Below the pieces are notes generated by a model, which saw nothing but the letters and a program-made list of their open reading frames with translations, did not search any database and was not told the DNA's origin. Below are positions 22,602 to 31,109 of a stretch of DNA of 64,000 bases, one piece after another (the first letter of the stretch is position 1; each line of letters opens with the position of its first letter). This DNA comes from a virus. Both the position numbers and the translations under genes were made by a program. Location of the stretch: IMG/VR virus record IMGVR_UViG_3300030106_005509, positions 1 through 64,000 of that record, one strand, 5' to 3'.

Positions 22602-23111
22602 ATGGCTTGGCAAAATGAAATGAGTATAATTGTTCGTCACTTGATCAATGATCTTGACTCATCTAGTTACACATTTACAGATAGTAGATTAGAAGAAAGC
22701 ATACTAGTAGCTGCTCAGTTAGTACTAATTGAAATAGATTTTGATAAGTCATACACGATAGACGTAGATGCAGCTTCAATATCACCAGACCCAACAACAT
22801 CCGGCGACAAAGACAACTCATTTATAAATCTAGTTTCACTAAAAACCGGCACTATACTACTTGGTAGTGAGCTTAAAACACACTCGCTAAATGCTATTGC
22901 ACTCAAAGATGGCCCTTCCTCCTTAGATCTAAGAGGAATAGTAAGTAGTCTAAAAATACTTTTTGATGACATAAATAAAAAGTATGAAGATGCAAAAGTA
23001 GAGTTCAAGATGAACGGTATTGTAGGCCAAGCTATACTCGGCCCATACTCACCGGGTAGCGATGGTGTCGCCAGAATGCACTTAGGTAGAAGATCAGGAT
23101 ACTTTGAATAA
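22602..23111 (+). CDS. Putative head-tail connector protein
   Basis: The 169-residue protein begins with a helical part (MSIIVRHLINDLDSSSYTFT, then DSRLEESILVAAQLVLIEID). It continues with strands and a loop ending GQAILGPYSPGSDGVARMHL. The opening, a short helix followed by a -D-x-x-x-x-x-F-T-D-x-x-L-E-E-x-I pattern, is common in head-tail connector adaptors of siphoviruses. It is separated from the other neck candidates by fibre genes, which makes the assignment less secure. It shares its last base with the first base of the S74 fibre gene. Confidence 0.45.
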   Translation: MAWQNEMSIIVRHLINDLDSSSYTFTDSRLEESILVAAQLVLIEIDFDKSYTIDVDAASISPDPTTSGDKDNSFINLVSLKTGTILLGSELKTHSLNAIALKDGPSSLDLRGIVSSLKILFDDINKKYEDAKVEFKMNGIVGQAILGPYSPGSDGVARMHLGRRSGYFE

Positions 23112-25384
23112 TGGCAGAATATACACAAAATTCACTTAAATCAAAAATAGATGCTGACCTAGCTGATAATCAAGCTGGAGGTATCACAGCAGAAACATTA
23201 AGAACCACCCTGAAGCACATGGTGGATTCTGTTATACCAATTTCTGCTAGTGGCTCTGATATATATTTTATAAACGACATTGACATTAGAGATAATGGCG
23301 TTGCGATAGCAGATCAAAATATAGGAACCATAAAATCTCAATGGAATAACAATGACGTTTCATCTATAAACTTTTTCTCAGGCTCTGATACCACAAACAA
23401 AGACGATGGATACATAGTATTCAAAACTGCTGCGTCTGGAGTCTCTTCGACCACAGGTGGAGAAAGCTTGGTAAAAAGACTTGAGATAAGTAAATCCGGC
23501 CAAACCTTGATTTATGGTAGCGGAAATACACTCCCAAGTATGGAAATAAGAAGTATTAATGCTTCTGGTGTTAATATCCTACTGGAAAAATCTGTTGGCA
23601 ACCTAGCTGTGCCTACAAATCAGTCTTTCTATGCAGGGCATTGGGACTCCTCAACATCTTCCTTCACACCTAGAATTGCTTTCAATACTAACGGTAGGTT
23701 TGGTGTTGGTACTACCTATCCACAAAGCCAGATACATGTAAGTGCTTCTGGTGCAGCGATGAGGGTTGATTCGGAGGTTGATTCCAATGACTATGCATCT
23801 ATAAAGATAAACAAATATAAAACTAACTCATCTACGTATGACTCAAACAATCTTAATGTAGGCTTTGGTCTTGGTGTCGCCAGTGCTGCCAGTGGTGTTG
23901 GTTACTTTTTTGTAGCTAGAGATACCAATAGAAATGATGCAGTTAGAGCCAGCGAATCACTCATGGTGGTTGATAGTGGCGGCCATGTTGGTATAGGCAC
24001 TAGATATCCAAAAGAAAGACTAGAGGTTGGGGATAGTCTTGGTAAGATCACTGCTAGTGGAGATGGTCATGCAGTATCAATATCTTCAAAGACAGGCGAT
24101 TCTCATCTTTATATAGGTTCTGGTGACGGTAGAGCTTACCTCTCAAATTATGCAGATATAAGATGGGAAGGCGATAATCACAGACTAGTTATAGATACAA
24201 AAAGCGCTCAAGTACCCAGAGCGCAATCGTTTGTTATTGACTCAACAAATGGCAACATTGGAGTAGGCCATTCAGGAATAAGCGTTGAACACACTTGGAG
24301 ACCAAACCATAACTTCCATGTCTCTGGAAGCGGAACTCCAACAACCTTAACGCTTGAAAACTCTCTCAATACAAACACAGCAATACACATAGGTAAGAAT
24401 ACAGATGGTAGCGGCATATTAACTTATGCGTCTACTGATAATGAAAAGGGTCATTGGGCCACTATAGGTTATAAGTCTTCTAACTCCTCTTTGAAGATCA
24501 ATAACTCAGGATCCTTTGTTCCTTCTCATTTAACTATTGATAGAAGAGGAAATGTTGGTATTAATACCGACTCTCCATATCATTCTACTGTTCTAGGCAA
24601 GGACAGGTTGCATGTTTATGGTGAAAATACCTCGATGATTATTGGAGACCCATTTGGTGGAAGCAACTCAGCTCTAAGATTTGTTGGTTCTAGATCAACA
24701 AACAACACTGCTTACATACAAGCGGGAACTAGTGCCGCAGACACAAATGCAAAACTAAACATAACTAGATTTGATGCGGAAGGCAGTAACCTTCACAAGA
24801 TGGAGGTCTATGCAGATTCTACTAAATTCCGTGGATCTGGCGTGTTTAACGAAGTTAGTGTACAAGGCAACATATTGCTAAACGATAACTGGTTAAGTAA
24901 CGACGGAGGAAATGAAGGTATAAAAATAACAGACGACGGAAAAGTCGGATTGAATACCACTCCTTCATATGAATTACAGTTAAGTAGTAATTCTGCTGCA
25001 AAACCAATAAGTTCTGTATGGACTGTAGTATCAGACCAAAGAGTCAAAACAGATATAAACACCATAGAAGGTGCTTTGGATAAAATAGGCTCATTGAGAC
25101 CAGTCAAATTTAAATATACAGAAAGCTATTGTGATTGTACAGCTGGGGTTACACCTGATAATGACTACTACAACTTTATTGCACAAGAAGTTGAACAACA
25201 TTTTCCAGAGGCTGTTATTAATAGCGGACATGACCTAAAAGATCATGATACACATGAAGTGATTGTGGAGGATGTAAAATCTCTTGATAACCATATAATT
25301 AATGTTTACCTAGTTGCTGCTGTCAAAGAGCTTAAAGCTGAACTTGATGCGGCTAAACAAAGAATTTCAGAATTAGAATCCTAA
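23111..25384 (+). CDS. Fibre with S74 intramolecular chaperone
   Basis: The 757-residue protein has an attachment-type N-terminus (NSLKSKIDADLADNQAGGIT), many short fibre strands with repeated NVGI.T..P-like turns (GRFGVGTTYPQ, GHVGIGTRYP, GNVGINTDSP), and a C-terminal peptidase S74 domain. SDQRVK (641-646) holds the Ser641/Lys646 dyad. It is followed by LRPVKFKYTE and NFIAQEVEQHFPEAV, the family signature. The domain assembles three fibre chains and then cuts itself off before Ser641, leaving a 640-residue mature fibre. A final helix (VYLVAAVKELKAELDAAKQR) forms the stalk coiled coil. It is very likely a tail fibre or other receptor-binding appendage. Confidence 0.88.
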   Translation: MAEYTQNSLKSKIDADLADNQAGGITAETLRTTLKHMVDSVIPISASGSDIYFINDIDIRDNGVAIADQNIGTIKSQWNNNDVSSINFFSGSDTTNKDDGYIVFKTAASGVSSTTGGESLVKRLEISKSGQTLIYGSGNTLPSMEIRSINASGVNILLEKSVGNLAVPTNQSFYAGHWDSSTSSFTPRIAFNTNGRFGVGTTYPQSQIHVSASGAAMRVDSEVDSNDYASIKINKYKTNSSTYDSNNLNVGFGLGVASAASGVGYFFVARDTNRNDAVRASESLMVVDSGGHVGIGTRYPKERLEVGDSLGKITASGDGHAVSISSKTGDSHLYIGSGDGRAYLSNYADIRWEGDNHRLVIDTKSAQVPRAQSFVIDSTNGNIGVGHSGISVEHTWRPNHNFHVSGSGTPTTLTLENSLNTNTAIHIGKNTDGSGILTYASTDNEKGHWATIGYKSSNSSLKINNSGSFVPSHLTIDRRGNVGINTDSPYHSTVLGKDRLHVYGENTSMIIGDPFGGSNSALRFVGSRSTNNTAYIQAGTSAADTNAKLNITRFDAEGSNLHKMEVYADSTKFRGSGVFNEVSVQGNILLNDNWLSNDGGNEGIKITDDGKVGLNTTPSYELQLSSNSAAKPISSVWTVVSDQRVKTDINTIEGALDKIGSLRPVKFKYTESYCDCTAGVTPDNDYYNFIAQEVEQHFPEAVINSGHDLKDHDTHEVIVEDVKSLDNHIINVYLVAAVKELKAELDAAKQRISELES

Positions 25385-25397
25385 TAAGGAGATAAAT

Positions 25398-25604
25398 ATG
25401 GCTGACGTAGCTGATCATGCACAAAAAAACGTAAGCGCAATTAATAACGGTGCTGTTGTAGTTGGTTCTCCAAAAGCAGCTGGTACTGATGCGATTGGCA
25501 GTAATTTTACTATTGACGCTACCCAAAATGACGCTGGTACAACTGGCGGTCTTGAAGGCAAGCTTACAGATAGATTTGACGAAGTAACTTATTACACATC
25601 ATAA
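25398..25604 (+). CDS. Small virion-associated protein, 68 aa
   Basis: A strong AAGGAG precedes this 68-residue frame. The product (NNGAVVVGSPKAAGTDAIGS) is small, Ala/Gly/Thr/Asp-rich and mainly strand-forming, ending FDEVTYYTS. It has no recognisable domain. Its place behind the S74 fibre and its strong start suggest a minor structural component made in quantity. Confidence 0.5.
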   Translation: MADVADHAQKNVSAINNGAVVVGSPKAAGTDAIGSNFTIDATQNDAGTTGGLEGKLTDRFDEVTYYTS

Positions 25605-25614
25605 GGAATAAACA

Positions 25615-25911
25615 ATGACAGCTGTTCCTAATTTTTTAACAGGTAGAAAGAGTAGCATTGGAACCACTGCGCTTCAATTAACTACTAATACCACCAAAGC
25701 TGACAGAGGTGTTCAGGTTACAGCGGCTGCTGGTAACTCTGCAACTATATATGTCGGTTTACATAACGTAACAGCGGACTCAGCAGATGATACCGATGGT
25801 TTCCCATTGGCAGCTGGAGAGTCCATACTAGTTCCTGTCAGAGATGCGACAAAAATATATGTCGTAGCTTCTAGCGGTTCTAGTAGTAAAGTATTTTTCA
25901 TGCTTGTATAG
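25615..25911 (+). CDS. Small jelly-roll-like virion protein, 98 aa
   Basis: The 98-residue product is an all-beta small protein (QLTTNTTKADRGVQVTAAAG, then ATIYVGLHNV, FPLAAGESILVPV, KIYVVASSGSS and KVFFMLV). Proteins of this style occur next to fibre and head-fibre genes in many phages and are probably virion parts. AAGGA precedes the start. No enzyme motif is seen and the family is not characterised to my knowledge. Confidence 0.55.
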   Translation: MTAVPNFLTGRKSSIGTTALQLTTNTTKADRGVQVTAAAGNSATIYVGLHNVTADSADDTDGFPLAAGESILVPVRDATKIYVVASSGSSSKVFFMLV

Positions 25912-25921
25912 GGAGTCCGCA

Positions 25922-26674
25922 ATGGAACTCATCTTAAAAATAGATGATGTAGCTGGCGACAATACATACAAAGATGGAGATATAGTACAGGCTTTTTCAA
26001 ATGAGCGAATACTCTTATGTCACGCTCAAATAAAGTGCCATGTAAGTAATTTCCCTTTGGATACTGTCACCGGTCTTCGTCCAAACGATGGACTTCTCAT
26101 GAAGTTCATGGAGAAAACCAACAAGTTTAAATTCGTTAGAGTTAATGACTCTCAAGTCAAAAAGGTTAATCTAGTAACTTTAGAAGAGGAAGTGTTGGAA
26201 CACGATTCACACACCTTCTTAAAAGATAGATTTACAGACTCTAACCATTTAATATTTGGGGAAAGCGGTTCAGAAATTTGGTACTCAACCAATAGAGCGC
26301 CAAACATAGATGCTATATGGAATGATATAGAGACTCATACCGACTATCTAAAGGACGATCATTTTTCTTGGCCGTTAACAAGTCTAGAAAAAAGACACTT
26401 CTATGCCATGAACTGTAGAGGAAATGCTGGAGGGACAGTACAGGAACTTTCCGGCGGCACTGTAAATGAACGCCACTTCAAAGCAGTTACTGAAGATGAA
26501 GTTATTGTTGCTAAGAGAAGGTGGCATGTTCCTTACTGGGATATCTCAGGCGTAGACGTAGACAGCGTAAGAGACAAAGAAAAAGAAATTGACGGCAGGG
26601 TAAGTAGAGAAGAAAGACCTTTTATAGATGATATCACTGTAGACAAAGTTGAAGCGGGGATAATAGTAATATAA
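25922..26674 (+). CDS. Hypothetical structural protein, 250 aa
   Basis: The ATG at 25922 is chosen because GGGAG (25911-25915) lies six bases upstream; an earlier frame opening at 25904 overlaps the previous gene. The 250-residue product is a mixed alpha/beta protein with an acidic overall character. It contains a histidine-containing middle (THTDYLKDDHFSWPLTSLEK) and a Trp/Tyr-rich patch (AKRRWHVPYWDISGVDVDS). No known family is recognised. It is embedded between fibre-type genes and overlaps the beta-helix gene by one base, so it may be a partner of that protein. Confidence 0.5.
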   Translation: MELILKIDDVAGDNTYKDGDIVQAFSNERILLCHAQIKCHVSNFPLDTVTGLRPNDGLLMKFMEKTNKFKFVRVNDSQVKKVNLVTLEEEVLEHDSHTFLKDRFTDSNHLIFGESGSEIWYSTNRAPNIDAIWNDIETHTDYLKDDHFSWPLTSLEKRHFYAMNCRGNAGGTVQELSGGTVNERHFKAVTEDEVIVAKRRWHVPYWDISGVDVDSVRDKEKEIDGRVSREERPFIDDITVDKVEAGIIVI

Positions 26675-27780
26675 TGGCAACTGTTACAAAAAGCATAGGC
26701 ACTTCTTCCCGTGACTACAGCACAATAGCTGCATGGGAAGCAGATTTAGATAGCTCCTCAATATATTCAAGTGGTGACGATGCTGTTGGTGAACTTTATA
26801 ACGACAGTGTTTTTGTTGAGGATATTGATATAGATGGTGGGGGTAGCATTGGTTTAGACACCATAACACTTACATCTTCAGATACTGAAGGCAATAGGCA
26901 CAGAGGTATCAAAAACTCAGGACCTATAGTCAGGCATAATTCTTCTAGTAGAGACTTTATTGAAGTTGCAGGTAATGCGACTGTCGATAGCGTGACAATA
27001 TCTTTTATTGAGTTTGACGGAGATGATGACTCAGTAAGTAATGGTGACGACAAACACTGTATCAAGTATACAGGGGCAACTGAACTTTACTTTCAAAATA
27101 ACTTACTTCATAGCTGGGGTTCTGGGCAGGACGCGTCAGACACACGCACCTTTAAAGTAGAGGGTGACAAAACAGTATTCACTAATAATTTTATATTTAA
27201 TATACATGGTGGATCTGGTCACACTTGGTATGTGTTTATGGGCAATTCTTCTTCAGCAAAAGAGTGTTTGATATTAAACAATAGTTTTTACGATATAGAT
27301 AAGCAAAGCGCAGCAAATTCATATCTGTTTAGCCATGTTCATACACATGCAAATTCCAGAATAAGAAACAATGTTATTATGGATGAAAACTTAACAGCTG
27401 TGATTGGAACCGGAACCAAGCACGGATCCGCTGTAACCGACTATGTATGCTACGACGCTTCAAGTCTTACAGGATTCACAAACGTTGTTGAAGACACTTC
27501 TTCCAACGCTTTTTCAGATAATACTGTTTCAGATCCAAATTTACATTTAAAGTCAATAAGTAATTGTATAGATGCTGGTGTAGACCTTGGAGCATCGCCA
27601 ACTAATGTCGCGGTTGATATAGACGGCAGAAACAGACATACCGAAGAAGATACTTGGGACTTGGGCGCAGATGAATACACAGCCGCATCTATAACCGGAA
27701 AAAGAGATGGATTTTTAAAACCGAATTACTCCTCTAGGATTGCATTCATATTAGTTGATCCATCATCCGAAATTATATAG
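26674..27780 (+). CDS. Right-handed beta-helix virion protein
   Basis: The 368-residue protein starts with KSIGTSSRDYSTIAAWEADL, an opening typical of phage and marine beta-helix proteins. It continues in short turns rich in Asn, Asp and Gly (FTNNFIFNI, ILNNSFYDI, IRNNVIMDEN) that form the coils of a parallel beta-helix. It closes with CIDAGVDLG and DIDGRNRHTEEDTWDLGADE, the end motif of the choice-of-anchor Q/DUF1565-like domain. Such proteins bind or degrade polysaccharides as depolymerases or adhesins. Catalytic residues are not evident by eye. It lies at the end of the fibre island and could act on host capsule. Confidence 0.7.
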   Translation: MATVTKSIGTSSRDYSTIAAWEADLDSSSIYSSGDDAVGELYNDSVFVEDIDIDGGGSIGLDTITLTSSDTEGNRHRGIKNSGPIVRHNSSSRDFIEVAGNATVDSVTISFIEFDGDDDSVSNGDDKHCIKYTGATELYFQNNLLHSWGSGQDASDTRTFKVEGDKTVFTNNFIFNIHGGSGHTWYVFMGNSSSAKECLILNNSFYDIDKQSAANSYLFSHVHTHANSRIRNNVIMDENLTAVIGTGTKHGSAVTDYVCYDASSLTGFTNVVEDTSSNAFSDNTVSDPNLHLKSISNCIDAGVDLGASPTNVAVDIDGRNRHTEEDTWDLGADEYTAASITGKRDGFLKPNYSSRIAFILVDPSSEII

Positions 27781-27787
27781 GTGAAAA

Positions 27788-28279
27788 ATGGCTATTAACA
27801 TACCAGCAAGCGTATTTGAAAAATTAAACGAAGCAATCTTGCTTTTTAATAGAACTTGTACTCTTGTATACCCAGAAAGAAAAGACAGGTGTGGAAACTG
27901 TATACAAAATACAATAGGTGGAAGATCTGTAAATACCTATAGATCTGGAGGTCCTATTCCTTTTAACAGGGGTTCTTTGTGTCCACTTTGTGGAGGAAAA
28001 GGTGTTAAGTTAGTAGAAGAAACAAAGAGCATTGAAATGAGAGTCTATCATAATAGGAGAGACTTTATTAATGTGGGTTTTAATGCAGATATCCCAAGTA
28101 ATGTTATACAAACCATAGGATATATGTCCGACTACGATGACATTATCAAGGCTAAAGAATTACTGGTAGACGTTGGGTCTTACAGGCAGGGCAGGTACAA
28201 AAGAATGTCAGAGCCTTTTGTTCAAGGGTTTAAACAAAACCCAACCCAATATGTAGTTGTTTACTGGGAAAGAGTATAG
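27788..28279 (+). CDS. Zinc-binding neck or head-closure protein (probable)
   Basis: The 163-residue protein has two Cys pairs: DRCGNC (around 33-38) and LCPLCGGKG (around 64-72). These form a zinc ribbon around a flexible loop. The C-terminal half is a beta domain (NVGFNADIPSNVIQTIGYMS, later PTQYVVVYWERV) like those of head-tail connector and stopper proteins. It is the first of three coupled genes before the tail tube, where neck proteins are normally encoded. The role in closing the head channel is inferred from order and the domain style. Confidence 0.5.
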   Translation: MAINIPASVFEKLNEAILLFNRTCTLVYPERKDRCGNCIQNTIGGRSVNTYRSGGPIPFNRGSLCPLCGGKGVKLVEETKSIEMRVYHNRRDFINVGFNADIPSNVIQTIGYMSDYDDIIKAKELLVDVGSYRQGRYKRMSEPFVQGFKQNPTQYVVVYWERV

Positions 28280-28280
28280 T

Positions 28281-28961
28281 ATGGCGAAGTCCAAAGCAAG
28301 CCTAGTAGTAAAAACATCTAGAGCTTCTCAGAGAAGGTATATTGCAAAAAGCCTAGCTGACCAAGCAAATAAAGCTTTTAAAAGGTCGGCTAGGTCTTCT
28401 TTGCTTGCTGTGAGCAACGTTGTTTTCGCCGCCGTTCTTTACTCTGAAGAAATGCAGAGCTTAAAGTCTGGTTTACTAAAAGCTGAGCTTGGGCTAACAG
28501 ATGGAATAGCTAACTCTGCACCAAACGCAATAGCCTCCATAGTGGCAGACCAAGTAGAGTTAAAACCTAAAAGAGTGAGTGTTGCCGGAAATAGCTTGAG
28601 AGGCGGCATGGAACTGAACATCATGCCTACAACAGCTTACTCTCAAATACTAGGAATACCACAAGGATCATACACATACTACTCAGTAAGATATAAAAAA
28701 GCTGTAACAATAAACTGGCTTGAATGGCTGCTAGCAAAAGGCGACTCAATACTCGTAGCTAATTTCGACTTTGTTAGTAGTTCAAAGGGAAGAAGCGGCA
28801 TGGGTACTATGCAAAAAGATGCTGGTAGTTGGAATGTTCCTAGTAACTATTCTGGTACATACACAGATAATTTTATAACTAGAGCGTTGGAATCTAAAGG
28901 TGTTCAGTCAGAAATAACAAATATCATAGAAAACAATGTGATTAGGTACTGGGGAATATAA
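28281..28961 (+). CDS. Putative neck/tail-completion protein
   Basis: The start at 28281 is one base after the preceding stop; an in-frame ATG at 28257 inside that gene lacks support. The 226-residue product has a basic N-terminus (MAKSKASLVVKTSRASQRRY), a long helix with a hydrophobic face, and a C-terminal part with WLEWLLAKGDSIL (around 153-165), GRSGMGTMQKDAG and NFITRALESKG. The helical N-terminus plus WLEWLLxxG pattern suits tail-completion proteins of the HK97 gp10 type, which cap the tail. Support is from context and shape only. Confidence 0.45.
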   Translation: MAKSKASLVVKTSRASQRRYIAKSLADQANKAFKRSARSSLLAVSNVVFAAVLYSEEMQSLKSGLLKAELGLTDGIANSAPNAIASIVADQVELKPKRVSVAGNSLRGGMELNIMPTTAYSQILGIPQGSYTYYSVRYKKAVTINWLEWLLAKGDSILVANFDFVSSSKGRSGMGTMQKDAGSWNVPSNYSGTYTDNFITRALESKGVQSEITNIIENNVIRYWGI

Positions 28962-28962
28962 A

Positions 28963-29976
28963 ATGGCCAAAGATTACCTAAACTTAAATAAGGTAGACAA
29001 CGCTGGCGATAGCACAGTAAGCTCCTTAATAAAAGACAATACAATAGAATTTTTTGACTGGGCCATCATCAATGGTGGTGGTTTTTTCAATGTTAATATT
29101 CCTACATCTGGACACTACGGCGGAGACAAACACAAGCTTAGACTTGTAGATGATCCTCGTTACAACAGTGGTCAAGTGTGGGAGGGTTTTAGATCTAATT
29201 GGGTTTGGCAGAGCGGTCTTGAATGTGAAACACAACCATTAGTCACAAACAAATGGCATAATCCGGGAATATCTGGAGTGTTTGTTAATGGTAGTTTTTA
29301 TGCTTCAGGAGATTCTACTTATGGACATCATATAGATTATCCTAGGGGTAGAGTGGTGTTTGATAGTGCTATAAGTACTACATCATCTATCACTGCTGAA
29401 TTTAGTTATAAGTGGGTAAATGTTGTACCCGCAGATAAGGAATTTTTTAGGGAAGTTCAGTATAGGTCGCAAAGAGCAGACGGCGACTTTACTTACACAG
29501 GATCTGGAGATTATTCTCAGCTTGCTGATAATAGACTTCAATTACCAGCGATAGCTGTGGATGTTACAAAAAGAAGAAATTTGGAACCATATGCTTTGGG
29601 CGCATTGACACACTATATCAACACTGATGTGGTTTTTCATGTGCTTGCGGAGGACTCGTACACTAGAGACAAACTTGTAGACATGGTTTCTTTGCAAGAA
29701 GAAAAAGTTGTTTATATGTTCGATAGTGATCGTATAGGTAGAAATGATGCATTTCCTTTAGATTATAGGGGTCAGGTAAGACCTAGTGGTCTTTCTTACC
29801 CAGATTTAATTAAGCCTAGTGGTCATAGCGGAGAATCTCTAGAGAAAAAAGGATACAGATGGGAGTATTCGGATGGAAAAATGACGTTTAGAGACGCCAG
29901 AATACAGGAAGGCAGCGAGATAAATCCTAACTTATACCACGGTGTAGTTAGACTCAATGCGGAAGTAATAAAGTAA
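28963..29976 (+). CDS. Virion structural protein of the neck/tail start
   Basis: The 337-residue product starts two bases after the previous stop. It is a mixed protein with aromatic-rich strands (WEGFRSNWVWQSGLECETQP, then IDYPRGRVVFDSAI, ITAEFSYKWVNVVP) and a later helical segment (DSYTRDKLVDMVSLQEEKVV). It has no enzymatic motif that I can see. Its position, directly upstream of the late promoter and tail tube gene, fits a neck or tail-terminator protein, but a tail-fibre connector is equally possible. It ends just before late promoter 5. Confidence 0.5.
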   Translation: MAKDYLNLNKVDNAGDSTVSSLIKDNTIEFFDWAIINGGGFFNVNIPTSGHYGGDKHKLRLVDDPRYNSGQVWEGFRSNWVWQSGLECETQPLVTNKWHNPGISGVFVNGSFYASGDSTYGHHIDYPRGRVVFDSAISTTSSITAEFSYKWVNVVPADKEFFREVQYRSQRADGDFTYTGSGDYSQLADNRLQLPAIAVDVTKRRNLEPYALGALTHYINTDVVFHVLAEDSYTRDKLVDMVSLQEEKVVYMFDSDRIGRNDAFPLDYRGQVRPSGLSYPDLIKPSGHSGESLEKKGYRWEYSDGKMTFRDARIQEGSEINPNLYHGVVRLNAEVIK

Positions 29977-29991
29977 ATAAAAGCACCCAAA

Positions 29992-30002
29992 TGGTGTATA
30001 AT
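29992..30002 (+). promoter_or_regulatory. Late-type promoter 5 (TGGTGTATAAT)
   Basis: The exact motif lies in the 66-base gap before the tail tube gene, 40 bases upstream of its start. The tail tube is one of the most abundant virion proteins, so a strong private promoter is reasonable. No -35 box is present. Confidence 0.72.
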
Positions 30003-30042
30003 AAATTGGTAGAATATAACCCTAAATTTAGGAGAGTATAAA

Positions 30043-30966
30043 ATGGCAACAAGAGTCTATTGGGCAATTTCAGCATTAGGTGTTGCTCCAGATGGTTCCA
30101 CCTCTGCTACTCAATCTGAATTCGTTTCAGGTATCCAGAGTGTTGGTATTACAACGACTTTTAATCTAGAGCAGGTTTTCCAACTTGGTCAACTTTCTCT
30201 GTATCAAGACGTTGAAGAAGTGCCTGACGTAGAAGTTACTGTTGAAAGAGTACTGGACGGTTTCGACTGTATGTACACAAGAGTAATGGGTACAGGTACT
30301 ATATCTGAGAATCAAGACGTAAAGAAAGACATCTATTTTAACGTTTATAGTGATGCTAATAACGAAGTTGGCGACGGAAACCCAGAAGCTGGTGTACACT
30401 GTTCTGGTATGTACTGTTCTTCAGCTACTTTCACATTCCCCTCTGATGGTAACTTGACAGAGTCTATTTCTCTGGTAGGTAACCATGCGACTTGGAGCAG
30501 TTCCGCACAAATCGGTGATGCACCTTCAACAGCTATGAGTGGGTCTGTCAAACGTAGACAGAACGTTACAAATATCAGTGCAATTAGAAGTGCCTTGTCT
30601 GAACTTGCTTCCGACGCTCAAATTACTAACATTACAGTTAGTGTTGACTTTGGTCGTGAACAAATTAACGTGCTTGGACAGAAGCTTCCATATCACAGAT
30701 ATGTTACATACCCTGTGGAAGTTACCTGTGAAGTTGAAACTCTTGCTAGAGGTAGTGCTAATGTTAGTGCTGCTCCAGAGCAAGATAACACAACTGAGCA
30801 AAGCATCGAGATTATAGCTGGTGGACATACATTTAATCTTGGAAGCAAGAATAAATTACAGTCTTACACCTACGGAGGTGGTTCAACAGGTGGTGAAAAC
30901 GCCACAATTACCTACTCTTATCGTAACTTTAATGACTTAACAGTCACTGAAGTAGCAAGCGGCTAG
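30043..30966 (+). CDS. Major tail tube protein
   Basis: The 307-residue protein has a strong AGGAG start, its own late promoter, and the beta-rich make-up of tail tube proteins. It starts ATRVYWAISALGVAPDGSTS, has a long central sheet (VGITTTFNLEQVFQLGQLSL, later YPVEVTCEVETLA), and ends NATITYSYRNFNDLTVTEVA. It is followed by chaperone-like genes and the tape measure, the universal order for non-contractile tails. No sheath gene lies upstream, so a siphovirus is likely. Stacked hexamers would form the tube through which DNA passes. Assignment rests on order, composition and promoter strength. Confidence 0.72.
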   Translation: MATRVYWAISALGVAPDGSTSATQSEFVSGIQSVGITTTFNLEQVFQLGQLSLYQDVEEVPDVEVTVERVLDGFDCMYTRVMGTGTISENQDVKKDIYFNVYSDANNEVGDGNPEAGVHCSGMYCSSATFTFPSDGNLTESISLVGNHATWSSSAQIGDAPSTAMSGSVKRRQNVTNISAIRSALSELASDAQITNITVSVDFGREQINVLGQKLPYHRYVTYPVEVTCEVETLARGSANVSAAPEQDNTTEQSIEIIAGGHTFNLGSKNKLQSYTYGGGSTGGENATITYSYRNFNDLTVTEVASG

Positions 30967-30993
30967 TGTAGAATTAAAATTGATTGACACTAT

Positions 30994-31017
30994 AGGGTGC
31001 GGCGAAAGCCGCGCCCT
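30994..31017 (+). terminator. GC-rich GNRA-capped hairpin after the tube gene
   Basis: AGGGTGCGGC (30994-31003) pairs with GCCGCGCCCT (31008-31017) around a GAAA tetraloop, with one T-G pair. It is followed by TCTTGT, a weak T tract, so it may be a partial terminator, a 3'-end stabiliser for the tube mRNA, or both. It starts within CACTATAGGG (30988-30997). Confidence 0.65.
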
Positions 31018-31021
31018 TCTT

Positions 31022-31100
31022 GTCAGTACGAATTGCTGCGATAGCCATATTTTTACATATAGGATAGTTTTTTGGCAAGTAGTCGTACTGACCTTTTTTT
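31022..31100 (+). terminator. Long-loop hairpin with T-run before the gene at 31110
   Basis: GTCAGTACGA (31022-31031) pairs perfectly with TCGTACTGAC (31083-31092) around a 51-base loop that can fold further. Seven T residues (31094-31100) follow directly. The T-run ends one base before the AGGA ribosome binding site of the next gene, so it can act as an attenuator or leader RNA. Confidence 0.55.
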
Positions 31101-31109
31101 AGGAATAAA

